64,000 nt of DNA, taken from assembly GCA_025716815.1 (NCBI GenBank), contig JAIXMN010000046.1:1-64000 (forward strand), in the 5' to 3' direction. Below the pieces are notes generated by a model, which did not search any database, had not been told where the DNA came from, and saw only the letters and a list, made by a program, of their open reading frames with translations. The stretch is from Dichotomocladium elegans (taxonomy: Eukaryota > Mucoromycota > Mucoromycetes > Mucorales > Lichtheimiaceae). The stretch's first letter is position 1. Each line of letters begins with the position of its first letter. Below are positions 46,060-57,728 of the stretch, piece by piece. A program made the translations under genes and the position numbers.

Positions 46060-48267
46060 TCAATTGTTTTGACGGCGGAAATTAGCATTTGGAGGAATGG
46101 TAAGAGCTGCGCCAATGAAGGAATTAATTGAGGAAAGCTCTTCAGTAAGGTTATTAATCCGTGTGACGGCTTCTGCAATCTTGTCAGGATCTTCAACCAT
46201 CGATCCCCCAATGCGACGTCTAAGAGCAGTGATGGATGCTGCGTGCTTCTGAAGTGCATCCTCAAGTAGCTCTTTCGCCGTTGGCGTATGCGTCAGGCGT
46301 TCTCTGGCAGAAGTAACCGGTTCATGTGGCACCTGTTGCATATATGTTGCAGAACTGTCCAAAAGTGCTGGACGGACAACTACACCGTTGACATGTTGTT
46401 GCACTAGAAACATATGCTTACATGGGCGGCGCGTTGTGCTAAACCAAGGACAAGTGCAAGCTGTAATCTGTGAACCACTGGTGTGGACCTGGTAAGAATG
46501 GTAAGAGTATGCTAGGATAAAAGGCGTGTTGAATCATGACTTCCTTACTTCATACGTGGTTCCATCCATTGAAAACGAGCTAACGATATACTCGTTTTCC
46601 GCTTGCAACGTTATCATTGCGGGTAACATGGCACGATCGACCAACTCAGCTTTTCTTTCTTCTCTGCAGAAGCGATGTTCACTAATACCCATTCGGCCAA
46701 CGTTGGCGGACAGTCGTCGAATCTCTTGTTTTATGTCGAATTCGACAACTGACGTCAAGATCTCGAGAAGCGCATCCATACGATGGACACGTTTACGCTG
46801 CAAGTAAACGGTCTTAAGCTGGTTGTGCCAAGATTCAACATAGTTGTTGGTTTCCATGTTGGTGTATACAGCTGGCTGGTGGCAGGCCGCCCAACGTTCG
46901 CATCCTTGCGCTCCTTCAACCCAGTAACGCTTAAAGTAAGTCGCGAATTCAACCTGGGTCCTGTGTATCTGTTGAGAAAGGTATCAAGAAGTTCGTTGAA
47001 CTTCTCGATATCCTTCTCATACATCAGGTCGCGCAGGTGCTGGCGGACTACTTTTCTTGCTTGCTCTGGTGTCCGTCCTTGCTCTCCAACAACTTTCGAT
47101 TGCACGTTCTTCATCCATGAGCGCATGACGTGCCATGTACAGTACTGAATGGTGCAGCTCTGCCACACCTCACAGATCGCGTTGTCCTCTGGAAGACTGC
47201 AATCTATTGTGATTCTGTGTGGGACTACGCCAAGTGAATGCAAGAAGCGGAACCAGCGAACAAGGGGATGGGATGACAGATTATTTGTCAAAAGGTAGGC
47301 AACAGGAACACCACGACCAGCTATAGGATGGCGGATGACCATGGTGTATAACACACCATCGTTGTAACGGCTGACGTCATGGGTTGCATCCAAAGAAAAG
47401 AACTTGGCACCAACGAGCAGCGTTTTCTGCCATGGAGCAGTGAAACCGAAGGCGAAGTATTCAGCAGAAAGAGCACTTCCTGCATCATCGCCATCGGTCC
47501 ATGTCTCATACCCTTTAGCACTAAGTTCTGTCAGCCACTTTTGGATCGATTCGAAATCGTTGTCGCTTCTCTCGCATTTTTGCTGACGATGTTTATAATA
47601 AACATTATAAACATCAGTGGTGCTGATATGGGCCTCTCGTTGATTACTGTTTACACCGTCGTATTCATGCTGCAGCGACGTGCGAATTTGACGAACATTA
47701 TATCCTTTGCGGATTTCAGCAAGGATGCGTGCTTTGAGCTCGTCAGAAAGTGGCAAGTACTTGACATCGTCGATAGATCCAGGGATGTGACCGGTATGCT
47801 CCTTAGTATAATGAAAAACGACCTTGGTCGGATCGTCTTTATAGCATGTAAGCTTTAAACCGGCCTCGCATCCTACTTGCTTCGATTTTTTCTGGATAGG
47901 CCGACTTCCTTGGCCCTCTTCTGATATGCTAGCTTTGCTGTCGCCGCTATGTTTCACGCGGAAACGTGTCGAGCAGTGACAGTTATAATATCGCGTCCAC
48001 AGCACTTTCTTCTTGAAATTTTTCGAGCGTTTCGGCGTATCTTAATGAACTTAACGTTATATTTCCTGTCGTGGGAATATATTTGTCTTCGTTATTACCT
48101 TCAGGGTTCATTTCCTTCGGCTGATAGATACGGTCATATACCCAGCATTCCCCGGTTTTTTGGGGAGCCTGCTTCAGAACCTCAACATAATTGTCGACAT
48201 GACATTCGGTCTCGCGCAGATCTTGGTGACGGATCGCGGAAGTGGTGGCATTGTTATTGCTGCTCAT
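46060..48267 (-). pseudogene. MULE transposase with SWIM zinc finger (MULE 2)
   Basis: N-terminal block 48267-47983 (RETECHVDNYVEVLKQAPQK, GECWVYDR). Then comes the FAR1-like region with KKSKQVGCEAG and HTGHIPGSIDDVKYLP; first Asp in FFSLDATHDVSRY; second in ITIDCSLPEDNA; and QYCTWHVMRSWMKN. A one-base frame change at about 46950-46970 separates this from YFKRYWVEGAQGCERW and METNNYVESWHNQLK (catalytic Glu). After an intron, the SWIM finger CTCPWFSTTRRPCKH and a coiled C-terminus (IAEAVTRINNLTEELSSINS) end in TGA at 46060. The overlap near 47985 is also not cleanly in frame. It is a close relative of the MULE 1 gene, with at least one frameshift. Confidence 0.85.
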
Positions 48268-48777
48268 TTTCGCCGAGATTCTTTTGTACGATCACTTAGG
48301 TGGGAAGCAAAAAAGATATCTAGCACAATACTGCTCCGAATTTTTTTTATTGTACCGCATTTCTATTCTGTTCATGTTACATGTTCCTATATCACGCCTT
48401 TGCGAAGAAACAAGTTTCGCAGTTTAGTTAAATTACTGTAAACCTCAATGCTATGCATAAGGAATGTGCCATGAATGATTCTTTGCGCAATGTTTATTTT
48501 ACATTCCAACAATCCCTTCCCAGTATGGGTTATATGTCGCGCCAGTATCAGAGTTCCTATCCCTCCTCATCTTAGCCCTTAATCAAGGAGACCCAGCTGC
48601 CATGATCAACCTGAAAATGCTGCGTTTTTTTTTTCGCCCCACCATGGCCGTTAACATTGCATTACAAATTGTGTACTGATGGTATGATTACGAAGTCATT
48701 ATCCTTCGAAGTAAACGATCGTGTCTTATTAATCTAATTACAAAAGACATCCTAGCGTCTAAGTGATCTATTAGATG

Positions 48778-49100
48778 CTAAAAGATGTTTTCTTTGTAGT
48801 TGAGGGAAATTGCCGAATTGCCTTAAGCACAAACTGGGCCATGTTGAAAAGAAAAGAATTAACGAAGATGAAGAGATTGCGCACATCCCCTACATTGAAT
48901 GTCATCTGCACACGTCTCTCTCGTCAGATTGAATTGAAGTTACCGCATTACTGTTAAGGAATGGACTGATGCAAATGAATTCGCAAAAAAGTCAAAGGAT
49001 TCATTGCCTGAAATTTTCTAAGCTGGATGTGCGTCTGACCTCAAAAAAAAATTGAGTTGGGGGGGGAGTGCCGAACTTTTGAGGCAATATAAGTAAGTTG
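48778..49100 (-). repeat. MULE 2 right terminal inverted repeat
   Basis: Ends GGCAATATAAGTAAGTTG at 49100, directly before the 9-bp duplication at 49101-49109. It pairs with 44264-44580. Confidence 0.9.
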
Positions 49101-49109
49101 CGATTCACA

Positions 49110-52100
49110 CAGTCAACAATGTCACGGCTTATCATCGATGCCTCATCCCATATTATGAGAGAAGTCAGTTTGAGCAGACGTCCAGTGTGAGATCGAGGAG
49201 TAAAGGAGCAAGTAGTGTTGCTGTAAACATCAAGCGGAATTTTGAACGTGGAATGTGCTGTGGGTCCACCTTCAAGAAGCAAAGCTGCCGTTCCACTTGT
49301 TGCAACAGCAAGGGCGATATCACCACTACGACGTACATGCTCCAGCAGTGCATTAAACAGATATGTTTTGCCGGTGCCACCTGGGCCGTCGATAAAGTAC
49401 AACTTTGTCGAGTTTGCTTGTTCCTCTAATGAGTGGCAAATTGCGTCGAAGGCTGCTTGCTGATCACTATTAAATGTGAATTCACGGGCTGGTTGGGACT
49501 GCAATGTGGCAATTATGCGGCGTTGTTCGAGAATAATGTAAGGCTCGGCGGGACCTTGGAGGTCGAGGGTGAGGCTGGGTTCCTCGGGAAGAACAAAACC
49601 TTCAAATTCCAAAAGAGACCGTGAGAGCCCAGCCATGATAGCCTCGATTGCAAGTAAACCTTTGCTGAAAATATGCTCACCCGGCTGCAATAATGGATCG
49701 CCAGCATATATTCTTTCAGAATGCAAAAAGTCTTCTGTAAGGGCACTGCGATAATGAAGCCAAAGTGCAAATGGATCCTCCGGTTGACAAAATGTCAAAA
49801 TCACGACAAATAATGAGCGGAGTGCACTGGGAAGCTGGTACATACAGGCTTGCTCAAGGCATTCGTTCCATTCCTGTTGGCCGGTTAAGAGCCCACGGCT
49901 TCTGGCAGCTGCTTGGAATGAAGGTAAAACTTCACCACTCACAGTACGCAGATCCTCAAAGCTTGTTGCCCCAGGAACATGGTATAGCAACATTCGAAGG
50001 TGGTACTTTTCGACTTGGCTTGGTGAAACAGCATAAATACGGCCGATGGTACCTCCATGGCCACGTTCACAAAGCTTCCACCGCCGTTCATTTTTTACAT
50101 AAACATGCTGTTCGGGAAAATCCGGGTATAGGATGGACGAAACAACAGGATTCTGTGCATTATAAGTGAACCATGCAGTCAGAGTTGTTTCGTGGGCACG
50201 ACTAACAACATCTGAGGGAGTGTCATCATCGTCAAAGTAGACCAATTGTTCGTTATGTAAGTGCACAGCCAAGTGCTGGTGTGCTGGAAATTCCTGATGC
50301 AACGAAAAGCCAAAAATACGCCAACACGCCTCTGATGCTGAGACGTAATGGGTGTCAATGTACTGCTGAATTTCGTCAACAGGGGGATCATCGTTACTCG
50401 TTATATTTGCATCAGGCTGCTGGTGTGTGATAACCACTGAAGCGTGGTCATGGTCTTTATACACGTACTTGTACACATATTTGATGGATGTAATCGACGT
50501 GCAAATCTCGACGTTAATATGAGCATCGTACTTTTTCATAAGAAGAGGTTGTGGGGAACAACCCATCGATTGTCAAGCGCATATCCCCGTCTTTCCACAG
50601 TATCGCCTTGGGGATTACGTCTTCTGCGGTAGATCAGATAGCCGCCATCCTCGTTCAATTGCGTCTCATCAGCGAAGTCTTTTGGGAATTGCTTGGTACA
50701 TATACCATTGTTCATGCACGGGCAAGTCGGGTTTAGTGCACCACACGGCCCATGCATCATATGCTTTTCAATAGTAGCACGCCCAACCGAGTCTTCTCTA
50801 TCTGGTAACTCCGCAGAAACAATACTGTCAACGATTGTGGTTGTTAGAGGCTTATCGTCGTTTGCGAGGATCAGCAAGATATGCGGGTGCGGCAAACCAC
50901 GCTTTTGGAACTCCACAGTATGCACGTGTGCAATGACTCGATCGAGGATTGCTCCTTTGGTAAGGTCATCCATAAGATTTTTCAATTTCAAGCAGAACAC
51001 GCGCAGTAATATCAGGTCGATCTGATGCTGATTGCCCAGCAAGAAGAGCACTCTGAATTTCCGGCCAACGCGGGTTGCAGGTGAATGTGACAAAGAGGTC
51101 GGGTTTACCAAAGCGGCGCACAATGCTCATTGCATCTTGATATAGCTGTTGCATGTGTCGAGGACCACCGTAGAATGATGAAGGCAAAATTACTCTCCTT
51201 CCAACATTACTCATGTCATTATCACCTAGATGCAAGGCATCTACAACACCACCGTAAAGATCCGCGCGTAGTTTGCTTTGGTTATGGCGGATATAACCAA
51301 GACGACCCGATCCCATCTTTGCATAGTTATCGACAATGAATTGCTGAAACAGCTTTCCAAAACGATGAAGATCATGTCTCTCAGCGTCATCATCATTGCC
51401 GCGAACCATGAGACGGTAACTATACCAATCCATGACTGTGATTTTGGTACCTTCTGGACTTCGCGCTTCAATAGTCCAACCCTCATCTCCTTTAAGAACA
51501 GATTTCAAAATATATGAGATATGCTAAAAGTTACCGAATTCAGTGTCAGCGAACCTTCAGGAAATATCAGCACATAATGAAGTGCATCATAGAAGCGATG
51601 CATCTCTGAAATTTGCTGCAACTCATTGCTACAGGTTCTTATAACAATGTCACGATTTCCAATATCTTCATGATCAGGATTATCAACAATAAAAATGCCA
51701 ATTTCTGCATCATTCAGTCGATTGTACCGGCGCGGATCAGGGGTATTTTCCGCCCTGATAATCATGGCTACATCTCGAAAGTCGCCATGACTACGTGCAA
51801 TCTCAGCCATGCTTTTAAAAGATTGCAGCAAGGGACTTATCCGATGCATCATATCCTGCAGTTCTTCGAGAGTCTCACGGCGCAGATGGGCGTTACTGAC
51901 ATTTTCACGCACCTGGAGCTCCGTCGCTGGATCATGCACATAGATTTGTGCAAACGCTGGCTGATTGTTTTCATTTGCAGGAAATAGCGAACCAATTCGG
52001 TGGTAAATGCTTCCATGAATTCGGAAATTGTAAGCACCTCCGTGCGAGTTTGCGACAGAATGATCCATACTGATACCCATCGAGGTGAAGCTTAAAGCGC

Positions 52101-52691
52101 TGTTGTATGCACGAATATACGTGCGGAAATCTTTGGAGCGCGCATCACTCCCACGTAGCAAGCGTCTGATTTCTTGAGGGGTGGAGTTCCATTGAGGGAG
52201 ACTCACTGCACCCTGCGAGCAGCACAGTGAAAATCGCAGTGAGTTGACAGCTGATCCTGAAACACGTTCTTCAATCCACATACGCGCATGACAGTAGGCA
52301 CATTCTGCATCCATCGTGCCAAAGGAATGTCTTTCTGGTTCTATACCACTTGTAACGCGGGCAATATTGTGATGCGTGAGCTACAGATTAGATAAGGTTA
52401 CTTGCCTGGACAAACTGAGCAAATGGTGATTTTTAAACTAACCGCGACTTGTGTTTCAGTATCTTGATCATTATTGGCAGGATTCATTGGGCAATTACGA
52501 TGTGAGCGTCGCGAATGGCCGAGCTGATTGCAACTCGCGCATCGTTGCTCAGATCTTCCCTCCTGCTCCTGGCTGAGATTTTCCTCGTTTTGAGCGCGGG
52601 CAGCCAAGCGTCTGGGATTTGCCAGACAATCGCGATGGCTGGTGCATTGATGGCCGGAAAGCCCACAGGTGGGGCACGTTGGTGTAGTCAT
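49110..52691 (-). pseudogene. Helitron 1 RepHel, N-terminal Rep and helicase Walker region
   Basis: ATG at 52691 (MTTPTCPTCG) with two zinc knuckles (CPTCGLSGHQC, CASCNQLGHSRRSHRNC). An intron leads to CAYCHARMWIEERVSGS and the Helitron N-terminal domain (RLLRGSDARSKDFRTYIRAY). A second intron near 51560-51505 joins FPEG to DEGWTIEA. Then FVTFTCNPRWPEI, the HUH box GLPHPHILLIL, IKYVYKYVYK with the Rep Tyr pair, Walker A GPGGTGKTYL and Walker B LIIWDEASM. The frame reaches IVDCVN, where MULE 2 sits. Frame changes at about 51000 (after TARV) and about 50540 (after PHNLFL) mean it was damaged independently of MULE 2. The Rep nicks and joins at the element ends; the helicase unwinds. Confidence 0.87.
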
Positions 52692-52853
52692 TATAATTGT
52701 ATTGAAAAGATGGAGAGACTCGTCAGTTACAAAATCAGTTACAAAAGTAGAGGCCAAAACCTTTTAGTACTCGGGGCTATTGAGCTTATCAATCTGATCA
52801 CTTCCTTTTTTGAAAGTTAGCTTATCTAATTTTTATCTTTTTAATATAATAGA

Positions 52854-53739
52854 TACAATCAGACCTTACCTATAGCTGAGGGGGATCAAAGCAGATGTTT
52901 AATGTGATCTGCGTTAGATGTAGATATATACATATATGAAATCCAAGACTTTCACATGAATGTTGCAGCTACGAAGAGCCATTAATATAACATGCAGAAA
53001 AAATACACGCGTAAAGGTATCCGATAAGGAGATATAGCAACAACCTCATTACAATTCTATTTATGGCAGGACAGGAACCACAGATATCGTTCCCTATTTT
53101 TTCAGCCATACGTGAGAGGAACCCGACCATATCTCAACGACCACAAACAGGTTCCCAGTGCTACCAACCTCGCCACAAAACCTTCCACGACTACTATAGA
53201 GTCTGTATGGAAGCTATCAGCAAAGCTTTCTATACTTGATTTTCCAAGAAACCATTCAAAAAATAAATTCAGCATTCTTCTAATCTATATGAAACCTGCA
53301 ATATAATAAAACCTCCAATAAACGTATAAAGATATTGACCCATCTGGCACTGCGTTATGAAGATGGAAGAATAAGTATACCACAGAAAAACGTTTTAACT
53401 TTACATGGCCAACTATAGATTGCTAAAACTTTGCGCATGTTAAATATAAAGCCAATCATGTCGCTGATTTCGTCCGCGATTACCATAAAAGGGCTGCTTA
53501 CGTAACAGAATTGTAAGTACCCTTTGTAATTTAATAGTAGATTGTTTTATGGAGAAGCGCAAAATTAAACATGCAATTACAATGATGTCTTTACTTACAG
53601 CCAAGAGAACTAGGAGGATGTTAATGCAATGATTGCTAGCAGTCAGTGCGCGTAGACTTATCAAGTCAGCTTCTTGTAACAGTTTACGGTTGATGCAAAG
53701 CAGTTAATAAAGAAAAAATTGGGAGGGGGCTTGTGGCTG
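52854..53739. other. AT-rich spacer right of Helitron 1
   Basis: No gene I can support. It is possibly the other side of the relict MULE into which Helitron 1 inserted, but I could not match a terminus. Confidence 0.4.
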
Positions 53740-53905
53740 ATCTTCATTGCCTGAAAAATTCTTGGGAACTTTTCGGGTTTTGCTATTTGCACCACCCCAT
53801 TTACACCACCCCTGTTTCAAACCCAGCCGGCGGCCCACCCCACACCATGCTCTTACACCACCCCTCATGCAAACCTTGCCCGGCGCGCACCACCCCCCCT
53901 CAAAC
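53740..53905. repeat. Dispersed MULE-end-like and C-rich repeat
   Basis: 53743-53778 (TTCATTGCCTGAAAAATTCT, then TGGGAACTTTTC) is the inverted inner part of the repeat at 41545-41590. 53778-53900 (TTTGCTATTTGCACCACCCC and on) recurs in the same orientation at 35035-35130. The junction differs between the two places, so fragments have been shuffled. Confidence 0.7.
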
Positions 53906-54050
53906 TGTGGCCATTCATCTTCATAGACAGCATGGACATCGCTGGCAGATGTTTCAAATAAATGCATTACCACCTGCTGTAAAGCGTGAGTCAGTTTCTG
54001 TAATGCGTGTTTTTTTTTATTAAAAAAAGCCCTTTAAATGTAGGCAATTG

Positions 54051-54782
54051 CTATTTCAACATTCTGTCATCATCGCTTATGTTGCATGCTATCACATTCA
54101 ATCCGCCTTTAGGCATTGGTAGCACCTGGTGGGGGCCACGAGAATACTCAAATGAAGATGAGAAAAGAGACTCCCACGGATCATCTCGACCATTCCGTTT
54201 CATTACACCAACACGAAATGGGTCCACTTCAGGCGACTGGAATGGTGCATCTTCCTTAATCTTGACAAGGATAAAGTGACTCCCGATGAGTTGCAACACG
54301 ATTGGGTGCGTACTCTTCGCCTTAGCAGGATGTGTTTGGAAAGGGAGGAAGAGGTAAGTGTTACTGCCATAAACAGCAATCGGTCGCCCAAATGTGTCCG
54401 CCGCAATCTGTGAACATTCTGGGGAAATGAACCATTCCCCTGATGCCTCACTCAGCTCCTTTTCGATGCGGGCTTTTGGATACCCTACATAATCCTTATC
54501 TTGCATAGCAATAAACTGCTCGCGCATCTCCTTCTTCACGTATTCGTATTCATCTTCTGCGCCATACACAGCAAATGCAATTGCACGAAAACCACAATTG
54601 CCATCACCAAGAGGATTAAAAACCGAGTCAACAGTATGGCGTGGAATAGCAAAAATTGAATTTTGTGTCCGTAAAGGGTGGAGTTCGAAAAAATTGGGTG
54701 TGTCCCCCAAAATTTTCCGTCCAGATTTGTGACCATATTGCCTGTATTTTCTTTTTTTTTTTACTTGTTGCTCACCAAGCAA
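54051..54782 (-). CDS. OTU-type cysteine peptidase (deubiquitinase-like)
   Basis: A minus-strand ORF of about 240 codons, TAG at 54053-54051. The OTU signature is clear: NPLGDGNCGFRAIAFAVYG holds the Asp and nucleophilic Cys, and the C-terminal LIGSHFILVKI holds the likely catalytic His, about 110 residues later. Between them, EYEYVKKEMREQF and YPKARIEKELSEASGEWFIS fit the helical lid, and ADTFGRPIAVYG the family's core strand. OTU enzymes cleave ubiquitin or ubiquitin-like chains. No ATG lies near the open N-terminus (KKKRKYRQYGHKSGRK), so an upstream exon or start is missing from my model. It lies 818 bp downstream of the MULE 3 transposase on the same strand, so it may be cargo or a separately transcribed accessory gene. 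No lesion is seen. Confidence 0.72.
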   Translation of the reverse strand: MLGEQQVKKKRKYRQYGHKSGRKILGDTPNFFELHPLRTQNSIFAIPRHTVDSVFNPLGDGNCGFRAIAFAVYGAEDEYEYVKKEMREQFIAMQDKDYVGYPKARIEKELSEASGEWFISPECSQIAADTFGRPIAVYGSNTYLFLPFQTHPAKAKSTHPIVLQLIGSHFILVKIKEDAPFQSPEVDPFRVGVMKRNGRDDPWESLFSSSFEYSRGPHQVLPMPKGGLNVIACNISDDDRMLK

Positions 54783-55325
54783 GATCTATCGCATTCCTTT
54801 CCAACTGCTGATGCATGACATTGTTCTCTGAAAGGGCAACTCAAGTAATGGCTGGCACAATGACTACTAAGCTTCGGAATTAGTGTTTCATTTCCGCGTA
54901 ATTGAGCTCGTCTGTCCGCAATTCAGTAATTTCGGTCTTACATCTTGTCTAATCGCAAAGTGCCTACCATCTGTAGTAGAATGTTGGATCTCATTCAAGA
55001 TTCGGCGCGAACATCCCTCCTGGTAAATGTCTGCCATGTTGGCAAGCGCTTTTAGATTATTAATTTATTTCGCGTAGCTCAGGCGTGTAGATTTGTACAA
55101 GTCATCTTCAAACAAACGATCCGATTTCTCCTGGAACATCCAGCATCAGGAGCATTGCTTCCTGTAGATTGACATTGTTAAGGAACGATCTGAACTTGTT
55201 ATTTATTTCCTGTAAGTAATGCGTATAATTTGACAATTCAGCATGCGTGTCCCTCCAACTATTTGAAAAAACTGCAATTTACAAAAAGACAACGCGAATT
55301 CCCACCTTTCCAATGGACACAGATA

Positions 55326-55423
55326 ATGCGACAAATGTGCGGAATGCGACAACTGCGACGAATGTGAAGAATGTGAAGAATGCGGGGAATGTGACAGATG
55401 CGACGAATGTGAGAAGTGTAATC
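55326..55423. repeat. 9-bp minisatellite
   Basis: About eleven degenerate units of AATGCGACA / AATGTGAAG in perfect 9-bp phase. It lies between the OTU ORF and the MULE 3 transposase. It keeps both strands open, giving spurious Asn/Thr/Val-rich frames. Confidence 0.85.
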
Positions 55424-55599
55424 CCAGAATGCACGTCGTCGGTAAGTAGAGCAGTTAAACAATGGATTCATTATAGTCGGTGTCGCCTTAGAAGCATTAA
55501 ATCCACGGTAAATAAAATTAAAGAGCATAAAAAAGGTCCCTTTCGTCGCTAAGCAGATTTTTATTATATGTAGGATGCCACTTTTTTGAGGCACCACGT

Positions 55600-57728
55600 T
55601 TATGTCCTGCGCTGGCGGCCATGCATATCGCGAACCTGACTCTGTGCATCTTTCAAGTTGGAGAAAACTTGATTGATTTGTGACGCGGCTGCGTTGAGAA
55701 GTGCAATATGCGAATGGTTATACATGCTTCCACTGTTATGATGTATTGCGAAGGTCTCTTGATCCAGCCGTTGTGCTGCGTTTCTCAATCTATACACGGG
55801 CTTTGCAATGAGTATGAACGAAATATATCTTCTCTGAAATACTCTACCTTTCCAACGCCTCAAGAAATCGGATATTATTATCCGCAGCATCATTTACATT
55901 GGAATTTTCCGAGATTGTTTGGTTTGGATATCTGGAAGAGGCAATGGCTGATGGATGTTGTGTTGCGCGGATGCCTTCTGGGAACAGGATCCCTCCGACC
56001 CAGTTTGCGAGATACATATGCTTGCATATGGATCCTGACACCTGGAAATCAGGACAAGAGCATGACAGCATGGTATTTGAATCGTCAACTGCAAGAGCAA
56101 TTGTATGCTGTCTTTCTGGATCTGTAAATGACTGAACAGCAATATTGTTGCCCTGTCGATGCACCATCTGCTGCGCCGTATGGTCTGATTATAAATGAGT
56201 GTAAGTGTTTGAGGTCACATAAAAAGGATGGGAACATGCCTGGGATTTGTTGTGAAGCATTGTGTCGCCTTTGATCAGCTTGGTTTCTGTGAATTAACTG
56301 AAACTGAAACTCGCAGCGAACGTGATCAGTCTTAAAGTCAGGTAATACCATATCCCATAGGATATGTACTAATACATCCACACGTTGCCCAGCCATCCTC
56401 CCCAGATAACCCTCTTTTAAAAGACGGTGCCAGCTTTCAACGTAGTTATTTGTATCCGTATGATAGTGGCCCTAGATACAAAGACTAAATGAGATCATGA
56501 TATATTATATGAGAAGGTTGGGTTACCGATCTCCAAGCATGGCACCATTGTTCTTTGCTGCTTAAATAGTGCTCATCAAAATAAGCCAAGATACCAGCAA
56601 CATCCCATTGCCCTTCGTTTCCTTGAACCCAGCGACAAAAGCAATCATACTTCACTTCAAAAAGCGCAGATGATTCTGTGAACATCATTCCAACCAGATG
56701 TTCAAATGCTTGCTCCCGCTTCTCTTTCACTTCTTCTGCTGGCCGACGCATGCCTTCTAGGACTTTGACCTTTGTCCTGACCTGCTTTCGCCATGCATGG
56801 AGAATATGCCAGTGACAAATTAGAACATCCACACTGTCAGTTCCATAAGCACCATGGATGGCAGCCATTTCCGTCCTCGAGTTGTCAATCATAATCTTCC
56901 GTGGCACAAACGAATGCGTATCCTTCAGCCACAGCAGCCAATGCTTAATGGGATGCTGTGATTCGGTATTTGTGATCATCCAGCTTATTGGAACACCTTT
57001 TCCAGTGATGTGCGACTGGCTGACCAAGGTGTATAAAAAGCACGCTTCCCCATTGCGCCCAACGCATGTTTTATGCGTCGAGTCCATGCAAACAAGATCG
57101 CCGCATTCCTTGCCAATCTTATACAACGTGTCAAAATGAATAGAGCATTGCAATAGAATGTACTTACCTGAATTTGCCATTCAGACATAAAGCCAAAAAG
57201 GAATGCCCCTTCCTCAATTCCATCAAGCTGTTCATGGAGATATAGACCGCGAGAGGCACTAATTTTTGTACCCCATTGTTGAAGGCTACAGGCCATCTCT
57301 TGATGAAGATATGCCCGCCGGCGGAGTCTCTTGTTGATCGCATACTTTACAACATTGTACGTGACGCGCACTGACTGTGGCATATCTTGGCATTCTCGGA
57401 GAAGTATCTCATCCAGTTGTGCATTATCAATTCTCAGCATTGATTTGATAGACTTCCAATCAAGATGGGACTCCACTAGATCATGAACTAAACGACGGAG
57501 ACTGCGCTGAAGTGGGGCGGTGCGCATGTCTTCAATTGATCCTGGTGCATGACCATCATGCTCCCAATGATACTCAATTATAGCTTCATCGGGATTGGTT
57601 TCGTATGCCCTAATATAAACTTTTGCCTTACAACTGCAAGGCAATGGTGCAGCCTTGCGTCGCTTTGGTGGGTTCGAATTGCTTGGGATCACGGGCTTCG
57701 GGGCACCTGCTCTGTGGCATATATACAC
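55600..57728 (-). CDS. MULE transposase with SWIM zinc finger (MULE 3), apparently uninterrupted
   Basis: The first recognised exon begins at a splice acceptor (AAG/GTG) near 57727, so a 5' exon is missing from my model. It reads ICHRAG, CSCKAKVYIRAYE, HDGHAPGSIEDM, then GFMSEWQIQ. GTAAGT...TATAAG removes about 50 nt, then IGKECGDLVCMDSTHKT (first Asp), MIDNSRTEMAA (second Asp) and ICHWHILHAWRKQ (C-W-H type). Another intron (about 56527-56472) leads to TNNYVESWHRLLKEGYLG (Glu). After a further intron the SWIM finger CSCPDFQVSGSICKHMYLA and a C-terminal helix follow, ending in TAA near 55600. I see no internal stop or frameshift. It is diverged from MULE 1 and 2. Terminal repeats were not found, so it is either an unbounded element or a retained gene. 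Confidence 0.8.

Larger units (their letters stand above)
44144..49100 (-). mobile_element. MULE 2 (Mutator-like element nested in Helitron 1)
   Basis: 4957 bp between perfect 9-bp target duplications CGATTCACA (44135-44143 and 49101-49109). Both outer ends are CAACTTACTTATATTGCC. Inverted repeats of about 320 bp lie at 44264-44580 and 48778-49100. The left end has an extra 120-bp terminal copy outside the matching repeat. A minus-strand transposase is at 46060-48267. 44581-46059 and 48268-48777 show no gene. Removing the element and one duplication rejoins the Helitron helicase codons. Confidence 0.95.
42769..52853 (-). mobile_element. Helitron 1 (interrupted by MULE 2)
   Basis: Read on the minus strand it starts TCTATTATATTAAAAAG at 52853, preceded by A. 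It ends with CTAG at 42772-42769, followed by T, as expected for Helitron insertion between A and T. A GC-rich hairpin lies about 37 nt inside the 3' end. Without MULE 2 it is about 5.1 kb and encodes one RepHel gene. The 5' end is supported by the truncated copy at 12535-13276. The 3' end call rests on the motif and hairpin alone. Confidence 0.75.

Noticed and set aside
55247..55552. Asn/Val-rich protein over the 9-bp repeat
   Set aside because: It is produced by the minisatellite phase; there is no independent evidence of coding.
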